Below, piece after piece: positions 1 through 12,680 of a stretch of 64,000 bases of DNA; position 1 is the stretch's first letter, and every line of letters starts with the position of its first letter. The stretch comes from Steromphala cineraria (Eukaryota; Mollusca; Gastropoda; Trochida; Trochidae). Below the pieces are notes generated by a model that made no database searches, had not been told where the DNA came from, and saw only the letters and a program-made list of their open reading frames with translations. The stretch spans positions 2,459,749-2,523,748 of the forward strand of contig OU744720.1 in NCBI GenBank assembly GCA_916613615.1. Direction: 5' to 3'. A program made the position numbers and the translations under genes.

Positions 1-3000
1 ATTCGATTACCCGACCTAACTCGCCAGTTAACCCGACATGTCAGCGACAATCACGGTATATAATTACTCTGCAAGTGAAGAAGCAGCCAGGTAATGCCCC
101 CATAACGAGATCAGCGCCACTTTCTCTTGCAGCCATTTCACTCCAGTCTCCCCCATCGCTTGTCATATTTAAAAACCAACTGATCTTCACTCTGGCCGAC
201 AAGTCGTGCGTCATTTAGCGGAGAGCTTGACCGCACACATCATAATTGATGTCCACAAAATCTATTAGGATGTAACTAAATTAGAGTCTAGAGCTGTGAT
301 TAACGACCGTTAACAGTTTGATGGCACTCCGGCTTCATTAAGGAAGTGTCGACTATAATTAATATTCCCTCGGATTGCCAAATGAGATTTGCTCTTCTTA
401 CGACTGTGCTGTTCAAGAAGTTCTGTACTTACACCACAGTTTTGGTGTACATGTACAGTATCTAATGGCATATGAAAGCAAGTTTAATTTCCAATTTACG
501 AAGGAAGGTTGGTTTACTTAGGTTTTCTGATTTTCCAGTACGATTATAATGTCAAATTCATGTGTATTTCCGAAGAAATCTTTAGGCTGTGTACTCTAGG
601 AGATAACCATGAATACAATGTTAACGTTTTTACCGACAAATCTGCAGCGTACGGAAAATTTGACATCTGAATCTACTTTTTGTGATATTTCAAAGTATTC
701 CTTCAACTCGAACCAGTTCTAAAGGTATTTCATTTACGTCTCGTAATTTGAAATTAAGTATCTGGATATTCTCAAATTCAAAACCGTGAAGTAAAAATAC
801 ATTCTTCACGTTGCTTAACGCAAAAGAAGTGCTTTTGGAATATATTTGTCAGACTTGGTGCCGTTTCTTAACAGTATAGGAATGTGGGAGGACATATGCA
901 ATATTAGATGTGAATTATTAGCGGGCTGACAGTGCGGTCTACATGAATGCATATTGAAAGCTAATTATTGCCTGGTAGAGACAGAAGAAATACTTTACAC
1001 TCAGCTGGTCAACTCGGTGCTTGCTGTCCCTGTTATCACTGATGACACACATGGAACACTTCTGTAAAGTTTAGCTTTTGGTTGTGTTCTTTCATAGCTA
1101 TTAGTAACCTGTCCCTTTATAGTTACAGGTGAGGAACTAAATTTATTAGGTTATTTTTTACACAGTGTTATAGAAGTACTTTTACATGTAGGTGACGATC
1201 CCGTAACAGTTTCATGCATGAAGTTGCAGTAAATCCTTCTCGCTATATCAGTAGTGTTTTATCCACACGTTCTGTTGTTGTTGGCATGAATAGCACCTCG
1301 ATAGCAATCAGATTATATATATCACTCTATCAAACTGTCACCAAGTAGAAATACGGTGGCACACGGTCCATTACATTGCTCATTTCGACCGCTATTAGAG
1401 TAGTTCAGCAAGATCGGGTGTGACTCGCCGGATGGGTGGGTGACCCGAGGCTGAATGAACTGAGAGTTTGAAGGGATATTCCCTGCCCCACATAGAGACA
1501 TGAGTCGAAGACTTGTGGTGTCACCTGGGCGAGTGACTTTATTCAAAATGAGCCTCTGTTCACCACGCGATGCAAATGGGTACCTGGTAAAAGTTGTGTT
1601 GGAGGTGACCCTTGAGCGACTATATGTTAGCCCGGGTTAGACAAGGGTTATGAAGTAAGATTTTGTGCTATATAAAAGCTATCCATTAATAATTAAAGTA
1701 CTGTGGTTCGGGGGTTTTCTTTTTTATGTGCTTGTTCCTAATGGCCACAACCTAAAGTAAGTGGGTACACCGCAGGTGGTGATGGCCACACAGACTGATG
1801 TTTACTATTAGGTGATACCACTTGTAGCTTCTATCTGGGGCTTCATTCAATCATACACTGATACAGAGGACCTTCATATCTTATCCAGATACGGGTGTAG
1901 GTATTTGGAAATGAGGATTTGTTACACCATCCATCTTGTTGTTATCTAATATGTCATTAGGCATGCTGACCTCATTTATAAAATTGGGTCTTGTATAGAT
2001 ATTAGTTATGATACAAAATGTAAGAGAGTTAAAAACTGAAGTAGCCAAAGCCCTGTGATCGATTTATAGAGGCACTCTGCTGGTTTAATCTCGGCGCTAA
2101 TCTCAGTCAAACCATGTACGGTGCGCTCGGTGGAGAATCCTCAACGTGACGTCTTGGTCCGCTCAGCAGTCCTGTCACTGAGATCTCCTCAACAGATCAC
2201 TCCGCTCCTGAAATTTATTTTTATGCAATCTCTATAAAGCTTGGAACTGTTGAAGAGAGTCTGTGATACCGCTCCCCCCCGCCCCTCCCACACTCGTGCC
2301 TGGCGTGTTGAATCCCCCTATTGGAGATGAGATCGGTAAAAGGTTTTAAATATAGAGCTAATTTGTAATCACTTTGTGTTACGTAGTCAGTCGTTTAGTC
2401 CGAGTTGAAGGCCTGACTCCGTGTCCTGTACCATTAGCTCCCAGCGATACGAGGGGTATGCATTAGATGGGAGAACAGATTGTCTCAAATGTTATCATTA
2501 CGTAAAATGATGTTCCTCTCTCGCAAAGTGGGAACCTCTCGTATACTCTTTTGTGCTACCTATGCACTTTAAACGTAATAGCATAATTAGCATCTGTAAA
2601 ACGCTGAAGTCATGACAACTTATTGCCTTCGCTGTCATGAACCTCCACGTTATTATCCTTTAAAACAGTACTAAACTCTTTGACAAAAGCAAGGTAATTC
2701 AAATCGGGTTGAATTTCTTATCCAACGTTCTGCCATCTAATAAAGAGAAGACATAAAATGACGACACATTATAACCATAAATGATTAATATGAATATGAT
2801 CAAGTTGCCAAAGTGCATGCTTAATCTTCTTTAATTTCTATGAAAGAGGGTATTTATGGTTTTGTTAACGATTTTCCTAAATTCCTTAAAGAAAATATAA
2901 TGTGTTATCCAAATAATGGTTTTGGACTATTATAATGTCATAGTTCCTTTGCCTTTATCAATATTATTTATCGATATATAGTGAGGAAACCAACAACCTT

Positions 3001-5524
3001 GAACACAATATACTTAAATTACAATCTTAATCACTCGCCAAAGTTATGTTATGTTTTATGCTTTACGTTGTTTAGGACCAAAGTCGTTTTAATCATCACA
3101 CTAAACTCCTCTGGTGTCATCAGTATTCGAATCAAATCGCATTAACTGTTACAAGTACATCATAAAAAGCTGATTTTAAATGAGAATAATGAGAAGATTC
3201 CAGTAACGAGGACCATACGACAGAGACCAATGAGCTACAGCTGGTACCAGCGTCATGGCTTCTGGGAGAGAAGTGCTGCTACTGAATATGTACATATGAA
3301 AGGGGTGTAATGACACTGCAAGTCAACCTGTGACACCGACAAACGCCGAGTAAATGATTCAATTACATAGCCCCGGCTAACTTGTTTGATAGATACAGAT
3401 AATATGCCAGACTGAAGACTGTCTTTATAGACACGAAATGGAATGACCTGTCTGAAGGCCACTGAGGGTATAATCTACATGGACCTTAGTCTCGTCTCTG
3501 CATATTTCCATATTCTTGAATACAACGTCTTCATGTAGGGGTTTATGGATTATATTTTCTAACCTTCGGTCTCAAGCCTTACGTGCTAATAATTGGATTG
3601 AATAGTCTACTACTTATTGAAATTATTTGATTTTGCTCAACTCGACATTTAAGGCTTGTTCTTATACCTTATGAATATCTTAAGGATAAAGCGATGTTAA
3701 AACTCCAGTTTGCAGGCATGTATCTATAGCGTCAATAGTCTGTCATCTAGACCCTAGAGCAAACATATTAAACTGACGACCAACCAAGTCTATAAAAGTA
3801 TAGCAAGTCTAGATCGCTCAGCTCTAGGCAGAAGTTAAAGCATCTTCTGGGCTTCATTTTTTCAAATACATAATTTGTCAGATATTGTCAATATTGAGAA
3901 AAAGACTTCTGAGAATGAATGTTAGTCTGTAGCCTCAATGCATGTAGATATGATACAAACATCTTATGATAAAACGTCATGTGTTCAATGATTCTTTGCA
4001 AAATATGTTGTGAAAATACAGTTAGTTGTCACAGAATAAGACATCCGTATGATGATGAGGCTAGATGGTAGGAATAAGATAGGATAATGAATAAAGACTG
4101 ACCCTGACCCATGAGTAGACAATAGAAATAGAACATGGTACACGATCAAGGATTGATATATGTGAAGAGAACTGTAACATTCCTACCTCGATGAATGTAT
4201 GTAAATTAGAGTAGGCAATTAAGAAGTTGTCGAAGGAATGCAATAAACTTGAGTTTCAAGCTGTCATTGACCACAGGGCAATGAAGGGCCACAATGTCAA
4301 GCTCCTGAAAGATCGTCATTAATTAAGACTTGTCAGGTTGGCTTCAAGGTCTCTCTTGTTCTTCATGGAAAAGGACTAAATGAGTTTAATGAAAGTCTGG
4401 AAGTTAAAGTATGATTTATGTCAATGTTATTATAGGGATGGGATCGCTAGCAACTGACATGTACTCTGGTAATTCTATCAAAAAACGTTTCCGCAAAACT
4501 GAGCTTCCTATTTCTCTCCTAAGAAATTTAATGTGTTGTGCTTGCGCTTCTTTGTCACTGTTTGTCTTAAGTAAGGAATTTAATTATTTTGTTCGACTAT
4601 CCACAAACAAGCAGTCACTGTCAGGATACATAATCGTGCCCATACAAGCGCGAGAGGTCGGCTCAGACATTCTTTTGAAGTATTGACTTTAAGGTGCTTT
4701 AGCAAGCCATTTAGCTCCAGCTCCATGCAATTTTGAGATATTAAGAATCCGTTAGACTTAAATTAGAATTTAAGAAATGATTGGTCTCGCCCACGGGAGT
4801 TGTTCTTGTGAACACGCATGCGCAGAGAAGCATAAGTTTATGTCATCGATGCAAGGGTAAGGGGGCCATGTTTCTCTGGGTTTATGTCGCTCCACCTCCA
4901 TGTCTCCCAAGCTCTCCGCCTGCACCTCGCTTTATGGCTTTAGTGGAGAGCTGTAAAATAAGAATAGACAGAACATTGATTTTTTGTCCATAAAACACTT
5001 AGATAAAAGTTAGATATGCGAAAAACAGTAACTTTAAACATATCAAAGGATAGATTTATAGAGTTATGGCCAATAGTATTTATTAGTCTGCATTAATACG
5101 GACATTTGAATAGTTGAACACGAAGCACTTCCACAAATATACAATCCTCGACTACCACGTTATTCAATGTTTTCAATGACCCTTTACACTCATAAGCCCT
5201 TGGCATTTTCATCAGATAAGTGTGATCTTGAATACTCCAATTAAGATAATACTGCCGTATTTGATATGTATTAAGTGTTTTGTGGCCGATATATCAGTAG
5301 CTTATTCACCAGAATAAACAGTTGTTTTCGTGAGATTATTTTTTGGATAACCATTGTATTCATGCACTCCGGGAATATTTCGAATACATGTTCACTCAGC
5401 TTTCTCAAAGTGGGCTGATGAAGGTAATCTCCTTGAAGAACTTAGCATATACAATCTTTTCCGATACTTCGTGTTTGTTCACAAAAAAGGTTATATCTTG
5501 AAAATCTTACTTTCTGAGGCGAGG
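1..5524. other. Non-coding stretch, no supported feature
   Basis: I find no convincing gene, RNA gene or repeat here. Patches near 1380-1560, 2060-2330 and 4780-4960 are visibly richer in G+C, but their open frames are under 100 codons, have no recognisable domain and have no paired splice signals I would trust. This is best read as intergenic or intronic sequence. Confidence 0.5.
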
Positions 5525-5705
5525 TCCTGAATGTATCTCTTCAAGCACAAAAAATAATATACAAATACATGTACTAAGTTGTATACGTAATGTATGGGAA
5601 AGACATCATCTACAAGATCCTGAGTGTATTTCTTCAAGTACAAGGAATGAAACATGTGTACATGTACTAAGAAATATGTAATATGCGGGGAAAACCTCAT
5701 CTAGA
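5525..5705. repeat. Two-copy tandem repeat, 93-bp period
   Basis: The string TCCTGA.TGTAT.TCTTCAAG starts at 5525 and again at 5618, and the copies stay alignable through ACATGTACTAAG to the GA.ATCATCTA / AACCTCATCTA end. The copies have diverged clearly, so this is an old local duplication. An open frame of 69 codons on the minus strand spans both copies, but it has no recognisable content and probably reflects the repeat itself. Confidence 0.7.
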
Positions 5706-8427
5706 TGAATTAAAGGGTACGGAAGGATTCAAGAATCAACAACAGAAGTCAGTTAAGTACATCCAGTAGTATGTGATTGATAAGATCAGCTTTTTGTATT
5801 GTATGGAAACACATAGAGGACATAAGACTTTGTTAAGAAATCAAATGGCCCTTTTTCCCCATCGTACACCGTGTACCGAATGTCCCGTCGTCATTTTACG
5901 TTTCAACTTCTTTATGTTATTTAATGCCTGAGAAGAAACCGAGTTGTGTTGATTTACACCGACAAGCGCCTAACTCTGTGAACTCCCATGTTTATCATAC
6001 ATTAGTCTTACTGTCATACAGAGTAATTAGTGAAGGAAAGAATTATTTGGCAGTGTTAATCGGTGTTTAAGTTGAAAATGTTTATATCTCCACTCTCGAG
6101 GTGACCATCAAGTAACTGCTCGTTGAAGAAAACACTGACATGCAAACTTTTAAAAATATTGTTTGAACATTTTTTTCTTCAATGATACTATTTTATGCAA
6201 TTCAGATCAAATTTGTACCTACTTTTCAAGAGTCAAGTTTTCATTAATGGAATCACATTGGGTGTCAGGATTGAATGTTCACCAATCTAATACATTATGT
6301 CAGTTCTTTTGGTTCACATTTTAAGCAATAGTGCTTACGTTCCGAGCAAGAATTAACATGTCTCAAGTACTCAATATAAATGTTTAATACAATCGAATCA
6401 ATGTTTAGGCACCAGTGGTCAGGGAACAATTATGTACATACTTTCTGGTTTCTTCATGTTGCCATGTAACACTCGCTGATTCTATATTTTAGAATGACAT
6501 CAAATGGTTTATAGAATTTGCAACCGATAACAATTTATTGTGTCGTATGGATATATAGAATTTGCATTTTTTCAAACATTGAAACATTTCTTGCCAACAG
6601 TATAAGATATTCTATTGAAAATAAGATATTTCTAGTGCAACACCACAACAGTACTCAAAAATACACTACAAGCAGATTGGAACTTGGGAGAAAAAACTCT
6701 CGCTTCATTTTGATAACTAATTAACGCTTTTAAACACTCAGAAATGAAAAGATTGAACTTCAAATGTGGAAAGATGTTTGGGGGTAGTTGAGTTTTTGAT
6801 AAAATGGTTTTGTAAAACCACTTCAATTGTGGCCCGGAGCAAGAAAAGAAAAGAGCGTGGCGTCTCATTGTGCCTGGCCAACGCACCAATAGCGTCTTGA
6901 GAATCTCTGATGGTAACTACACCGATCTCAGTGTCCATTTCACCTCCCCATCACACACCTCCCTTGGGCCATATAAGCTGAATAACCTTGTTGATGTTAA
7001 TAACAATATTGAACATGCCAATTTCATCTTATCTCAAAGCAAGGACCGGGGACAATACTAGGACAACACCACTAGGCTTGTGTTCACGAAGCAGGCAATG
7101 CTGCTAGGCCTGTTCGTCCTCCTGTGAGATTGTTAGTAAGACTTCTCCGCTCCTGTATGAGTCGGGAATACTAGTCGTCTTTTCAGTTTCAAATATGCAT
7201 TATATCATTGTCAGAACTTCTTGTGTATTGATTGTCTGGTTTAGTCGTTAATGATGTATATTGATATTAAGCGCATATGTTTGAGAAGGTTGCTTTAGCC
7301 TGCTTGGAAGAATGGAAACTGGTTGTTATCTCACTTGAATATCTTAAGTGATGCTTCAAACAAGTATGGTCTCTGGAATAAGCTTTCAGCTTGGATTTAG
7401 TACAAAGAAAATAATTGAATTTTTTTGAATTTTATTAAGAGGAAGATAAATATTAAAGGTCAAGAATATAAATCAATTCAGACTCATATATCGAGGAAAA
7501 TGTTTACGATTTCAATGTCCAGTTCAAACCCTTACATTTGAATGTGTTCTACTTTATTACACGAGTGGGTTTAAGTTTAACTTATTTCTACCGTTTCAAT
7601 CACCTCTAACATAATAACATCACGTTTCATTTCGATTTCGCGGTAACTCTAGTGATAATTTTATTGACCACTTTTGAATTTGTGATTTGTGATTTTGAAA
7701 TTACTTATTGAAACAGAGTCATCCATGGCGACATTTCTTTACCCGTACGTGTATGTATTTCGTTCAATGGAGTAAAGTAGATGATACTGATTCATTACCA
7801 GGTAATCACTGTCGAGGAGCCCCCTGATGGTTTAGATGCCAGTCTTATCTACAGTGAATGTACACCATCATCAACACGTCTTGCTATCAGCATTGGGTAT
7901 CAAAACAATCCCCCATTCTTCCACTAATTAAGATATATTACAGGATCCCTCTCGCACTTACATGTCTCAAACACTTAATAAGAGGTTTAGACAAAGTAAC
8001 GCCTAAATTAACTTAGCTTTTCTGCCTGGGTACATATGGTAGATAGAGTATTGATAGGACGAAGTTGATAGAAAGCCTTGACGAATTAACGCCTTACCGT
8101 TATTCTCTTTTCTTCAAAATGGTTGAAGGAATATTGATTGGGTTAGGTTAATAAGGCAGTGTATGAATGACGAGCTCGTGACGACAGCTTCCTGTGCAGT
8201 TCTCTGTGATATAACAGGTGTGTGGGGGCAGGTAGCCTTTACTCAATCATCCTCCACGATCATTCATATCCACCTTCTTCACCTGAGATTCGTTATAAAG
8301 ATGGTGGAGTTACGTTAATGAGAATGAACAAATGACAGCTGATGATGGGTGGAGCGTTTACGAGTGCTTATCTATTACCGCACTGTTCTGGATAATTCTG
8401 AATACATTCTTTAGCTCGTCCTTTATA
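5706..8427. other. Non-coding stretch, no supported feature
   Basis: Nothing here supports a gene or repeat family. Overlapping short open frames occur on both strands around 6.5-7.06 kb, which is typical of chance openness. None continues through plausible splice sites and no protein motif is recognisable. Confidence 0.45.
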
Positions 8428-8495
8428 ACGCTATTGGGGATAATGTTGAATAGATTCTAGCATCTCGCCGGGTTGACGCTATTGGGTATAATGTT
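8428..8495. repeat. Short direct repeat, 48-bp spacing
   Basis: ACGCTATTGGG.ATAATGTT occurs at 8428 and again at 8476 with one mismatch. It is a small local duplication with no inferred function. Confidence 0.6.
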
Positions 8496-10321
8496 AATAA
8501 TGTGCAAGAGCTACATGGAGTGTTCAAGGGTCTAATTGAATTCATATTGAATTGTTGAGCTTTCAAATTCTTTAGAGAGCTATACTTGAATATTAAAAAG
8601 TTGCATAATACGGATTTCTTAATTACTTGTGCCCATATCAATGGGATTTGAATTGCCACAGCATTAAACATAACAGGCACGGGTTATTGTCCAAGTAACG
8701 GTGTTGTCATGAAAAATGTAATTTCTGAAATTCCATGTCCGATTGATAATGAAAGAGCGCTCCGAGAGGTATGCCTGAGCGTCCAGGAGATCTTGAAACT
8801 CTCAACTCACAATTACTTCTATGTCTCTCTACATAGCATGATTAAGCGTCTCCTCTCAACTCTGTAAGGAGCTCTACTCGTTATGTCTCCACAGTTTAAT
8901 TGAGAAACATAAGATGAAAGATTCCTATTTCACAGTTGACATGTAGCCACATTAATAGCAGAGAATATCTCTACATCTAGTCACAACACAATTCTCCCTA
9001 TACCAAGCTAGAAGGAAACTGTTTTCAGGAGAAGGGGAATCATAATTTTGGTCGAACTATTGGAAGCAGTATGGCTTATAAGCCCACAAACAGGCTGCTA
9101 GCGTGTCATTGCATGAGAGCATGTAAATAGATAAAATAAATAACCAAAATATAGGTCCCTGCGTTAGTTCCGTATAAAAAAAGCTCACTCGTCTAAAACC
9201 AGTGATGATTTCGATAACGTAAAGCACAGCCCGGGGTGGATCTAACTGTCATTATAGAAGTCAGCACCGGCTGGAAAGTGGTTTGCCTACATTTACCTGC
9301 CTTCCCTTTTAGTCGGAATCTTCAACATCAGTGCTGACAGTAAGCAAACATGTCTGCATCAACTCACAGGGCCTCCATGCTGGTGTCTAAAGGTAAAATG
9401 TAGGAGAAACTCGATAAATGAGAACTGTTTCTGGGAACTTCAGGTCACAATGTTACAACTATTTGTAAATTTTGGAAAGTGGATTGAAGTTTACTTAAGT
9501 TTTCAAGATTTTCGATTTTTTTTCAGGATAGGTAGCATAATTTTTCAGGATACATCGGGCTCGATATTCAAAGTTTGTCAATCCGAATATTACAATAAGA
9601 GCAGTGTGTTGTTATTTAGTTTGTGCAAGTTTTTTAAATTTGATTATTCTGTTACAATTAGTTTGTTATTTTGTTTATTTTGTGCAGCAGCATTTTAATG
9701 TGTAGAATGATTTTATGTTATATTCCAATTAGATTCATATTAAGCCTTTGACTAATGTTTTGGTCTGGATTATCATATCAACAAATTTGGAATAAATGAT
9801 TGAAACAGGATTTTCTAGAAATTAAAAATGGCAGTGAAATGTAATAGCTACAATAATTAGGACCTGTTTTACTGAGGTAAGGTACACTTCAGATGAACAA
9901 GATATGGTGATATATGAATCACATCATTCGAGACACTCTGAGAGTCACAGTTCCTCCTTTAAACGGTGACAGCAACAGGTACATGTACGTGTCTTCTTAT
10001 GGACGAAAAGTTCTTCATTATGACATGAGAAAGTTCATTCATAAGTGAAATCATCACCAAAGTTTAGAGTAGTAATATTTTTGGAAAACTAGTGAAGCCT
10101 AGGGAATAATTTCTAAATTCTAGGCTTATGATGGAATCGAGTTAAGGAATTTTATTTAAGGAAGAGAAAGCGAATCTAAATTTCTGCGTTCTCGAGACTC
10201 GTGGTTTGATCTGGAAAAAAATATTGTTGGGGGAAGAGCAGCGATGTAATTATTAACTTCTTTATTCTAGTTTTGTGTCTTTATCTGAAGTTGGAAACCT
10301 TTCCTCGAGAAGATTTTATGG
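8496..10321. other. Non-coding stretch, no supported feature
   Basis: No gene, RNA or repeat could be supported here. The 82-codon plus-strand open frame at 9450-9698 is rich in F, S, L and I, as expected from AT-rich random sequence, and matches nothing I recognise. Confidence 0.45.
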
Positions 10322-10404
10322 ACTTTTATTCACAGAATAGCGATGTTTCGGTATAGATCATATTTCATGCTTGCAAGCGGTATAAAGATTCTGTGAATAA
10401 AGAG
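10322..10404. repeat. Foldback element with TTCGGTATAGAT core
   Basis: The arms TTTATTCACAGAAT (left, ending 10338) and ATTCTGTGAATAAA (right, from 10388) are perfect inverted repeats of 14 bp. The loop begins AGCGATGTTTCGGTATAGAT and later has CGGTATA again. The same core sits in the palindrome at 59659-59806 and in a half-palindrome at 53925-53995, so this belongs to a small dispersed foldback family, probably non-autonomous mobile DNA. Confidence 0.6.
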
Positions 10405-10749
10405 GTTTGTTATCCATAACATATGGTACTATGCAACTTTACAACTCTAAAATGCCACTCTAACAGAGTAACTATATAGTTTAAAATCCTATATACTATG
10501 TTCAGAATGAACTCAACAAGTTCTCTGCCTCTAGGGAGCGAGTCCACCAATCTGCTAGTGTACTTGTGCAACTCGTTATCTTCTCCTCCCCATGTTTTAA
10601 TGCAGATCCCATACCCTGTACTCGTGTTTGTTCCGTGTACACAAATACAAACCAGCATCACAACAGACTATCCTGCCAGTGCTTTACTTTCCCTCCACGC
10701 TTCACCGACCCGTCAATCCTCCAGCTCCTAAATCTATTTCCTTCTTCTT
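10405..10749. other. Unassigned stretch with overlapping open frames
   Basis: Open frames of 68 to 83 codons overlap on both strands (minus 10410-10661, plus 10498-10731). The minus frame has a somewhat protein-like composition, but it shows no domain, no clear splice context and no support from a neighbour. I leave it uncalled. Confidence 0.3.
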
Positions 10750-11215
10750 CCTGTGGAAAAGGATTGTTATAGAAGTACGTCAACCTCTTGTTTCTCCTAG
10801 AATATGATTGTAATAGAAATACACCAACATCTTGTTTATTGTGAATAGGATTGTTATAGAAGTATTATGTACATCAATGTCCTGTTTCTGTTAAAATATG
10901 ATTGTTTTAGAAACACACCAACCTCTTGTGGAATGGGATTGTTATAGACATACGTACAATGAACATCATTGTCCTGTTTTTTCTTAAAATATGATTGTTA
11001 TAGAAATACACCAAAATATTGTTCCTGTGGAAAAGGATTGTTTAAGAAGTACATCACCCTCTTGTTCCTCTCAGAAAAATATTGTTATAGAATCACACCA
11101 ACATCTTGTGGAATAGGTAATGTACATCATTGTCTTGTTTGTTTTTTAAAGATATGATTGTTATAGAAACATACCAACACCTTGTTCGTGTGGAATAGGA
11201 TTGTCTCAGCCGAAC
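10750..11215. repeat. Degenerate tandem repeat cluster, about 50-bp unit
   Basis: A motif of the form GGATTGTTATAGAA.TAC followed by CACCAACATCTTGTT and GTGGAATA recurs about nine times with frequent indels. It appears in two alternating flavours, one starting TGGAATAGGATTG and one starting AAAATATGATTG, which suggests an ancestral doublet of about 100 bp. Units have diverged strongly, so the array is old and no longer homogenised. No function is evident. Confidence 0.7.
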
Positions 11216-11515
11216 ACCTAAATTGATAAACTAGATAACGGAGTTGTATCTCCATAAGTATAGAAATATGTATTCCTTCCTTGTTTCCTGAAGATAAATA
11301 TCATTTAGAGACTATAAGTGTGATGTGTACAATGATAAAAACTCCAGTTTTATTAGGGAAATATTTAACAGTTTTAAGCAATTACACAATTACACATCTG
11401 TAATTTCACATTTTGTCCTATGATAAACGACGATTGGTAAATATGGCTATTCGTTTGATAAAAGTTTCTTTTGTTCCAGAGAAAATGGAAAAAAGTCTTC
11501 ATATTCGTGTTCTGT

Positions 11516-11536
11516 CAATAAATAAATAAATAAATA
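11516..11536. repeat. (TAAA)n microsatellite
   Basis: About five tandem AATA/TAAA tetranucleotides form a simple repeat of the kind expected in AT-rich eukaryotic DNA. Confidence 0.8.
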
Positions 11537-11649
11537 GAGACCTAATACAAAGTATATAGATTGCTCCGTTCTCTTCATAATTAATGGAAGTAAGCTGTGT
11601 AAGCAGGGTCGTTGCAAGTTTAATCATAAAACTATCTTATGTACGTCAA

Positions 11650-11994
11650 AGGGGCAGTAGCACGTTTTTTTGAAAATCGTATATCCTTAATTTTTCAATG
11701 ATAATTGTACATGAATGCTAAAAGTATTATTTTCATAGTGTCAAAAATCTCATTACACAAACCAATCATCAATAGTCAGAGAACAAAATATACCGATTCA
11801 CATAGTCCACTGGCGGCCTTTTTTGTGTGAACACCTTTAATTCATTTATGAAGAACAAGGAAATCGCATGGCTGAACTTTACATTATATATTTGAATTCT
11901 TTTACTGCTACATTGTCTTTCAATTGAAACCATGTATTTTCATTTTCCTGACATCAGCATATATTCCCCTAAAAGCGTGCTAGTGGCGGGCCCT
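11650..11994. mobile_element. piggyBac-type MITE, degenerate copy
   Basis: The left end reads AGGGGCAGTAGCACGTTTTT. The right end is a decayed reverse complement (GCGTGCTAGTGGCGGGCCCT) followed by TTAA at 11995-11998. The left flank is TCAA, one change from TTAA. The interior aligns with the better copy at 28856-29192, sharing GTGTCAAAAATCTCAT.ACACA, the run through CCAATCATC.ATAGTCAGAG, and GAACACCTTTAATTCATTT. TTAA target duplication is characteristic of piggyBac-superfamily transposases. The element codes for nothing and must have been moved in trans. Confidence 0.75.
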
Positions 11995-11998
11995 TTAA

Positions 11999-12678
11999 AA
12001 TGATATTATATCAAGCTGCATGGTTCTTGTATCCGGATATTGAAAGGTTTGGTAATCTTAAACTTTATATATAGCAAAGATATGGACGAGACACATTTCA
12101 TATCTTTTATCAGCGATCGTCAATCAGTCATGTCAGACAATCATATAGAAAGTGTGCGTCATAAGCAAATTCTGTTTTCTGAGTAATATATGTATATATC
12201 TGTCAATTTTGCATAAACATTTTCACGATAAGATTCGAAAGCGTAAATAAAATAACGAGTTAATTTATTTAGGGTTGAAAACAAACAAAAACAGTTGAGG
12301 TTCTTGAAAGATGGGGTTAATAGTTTATCAAAGATCCTAATTTAATTACATTTATCGCTAAGACAGAGGAACATATTTCGTAAAAGGGCGCTGGTAAGTG
12401 CCGCGTTATCCAACTGTCTGTTTTCCTCTCTGATGTTGTCCAGAACTCCGAGTTGCGTAAGCAAAGGCAAGGGACAAGAACCGTTAATCACCTGGATATA
12501 TGCGTATATGTATGTTTGCCTTGTGACGTCATAATGCTATGCACTGTGTGTCAGTTGTTGCATTAAACGGCCTGATGAAGCAGGTACTGAAAACGTTTTC
12601 TAATATTTACCTTTAGAGTTTCAACATGTGTTATGATTTGTCTATTTGTATACATGTATACGTATATATTATATAGAC
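11999..12678. other. Non-coding stretch between two transposons
   Basis: No gene is supported. It contains a hammerhead-ribozyme-like string (CCTGATGA at 12571 and GAAAACG at 12589) that I examined and did not accept. A short AT-rich run precedes the Tc1-like element. Confidence 0.4.
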
Positions 12679-12680
12679 TA

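Noticed and set aside
5414..5436. Second CTGATGA followed by a short AAGG/CCTT stem
   Set aside because: The downstream core is GAAG rather than GAAA and no partner strand for stem III was found.
10410..10661. 83-codon minus-strand frame with fairly balanced composition
   Set aside because: It overlaps open frames on the other strand and has no convincing splice context or known domain.
12521..12600. Hammerhead-ribozyme-like string: GACGTC, TAATGC...GCATTA, CCTGATGA, GAAAACG
   Set aside because: The CTGATGA and GAAA core strings and a possible 6-bp stem are present, but stem II has only two pairs, an extra A follows GAAA, and six unpaired bases separate stem I from the core. A decayed Penelope-like fragment is possible, not a ribozyme call.
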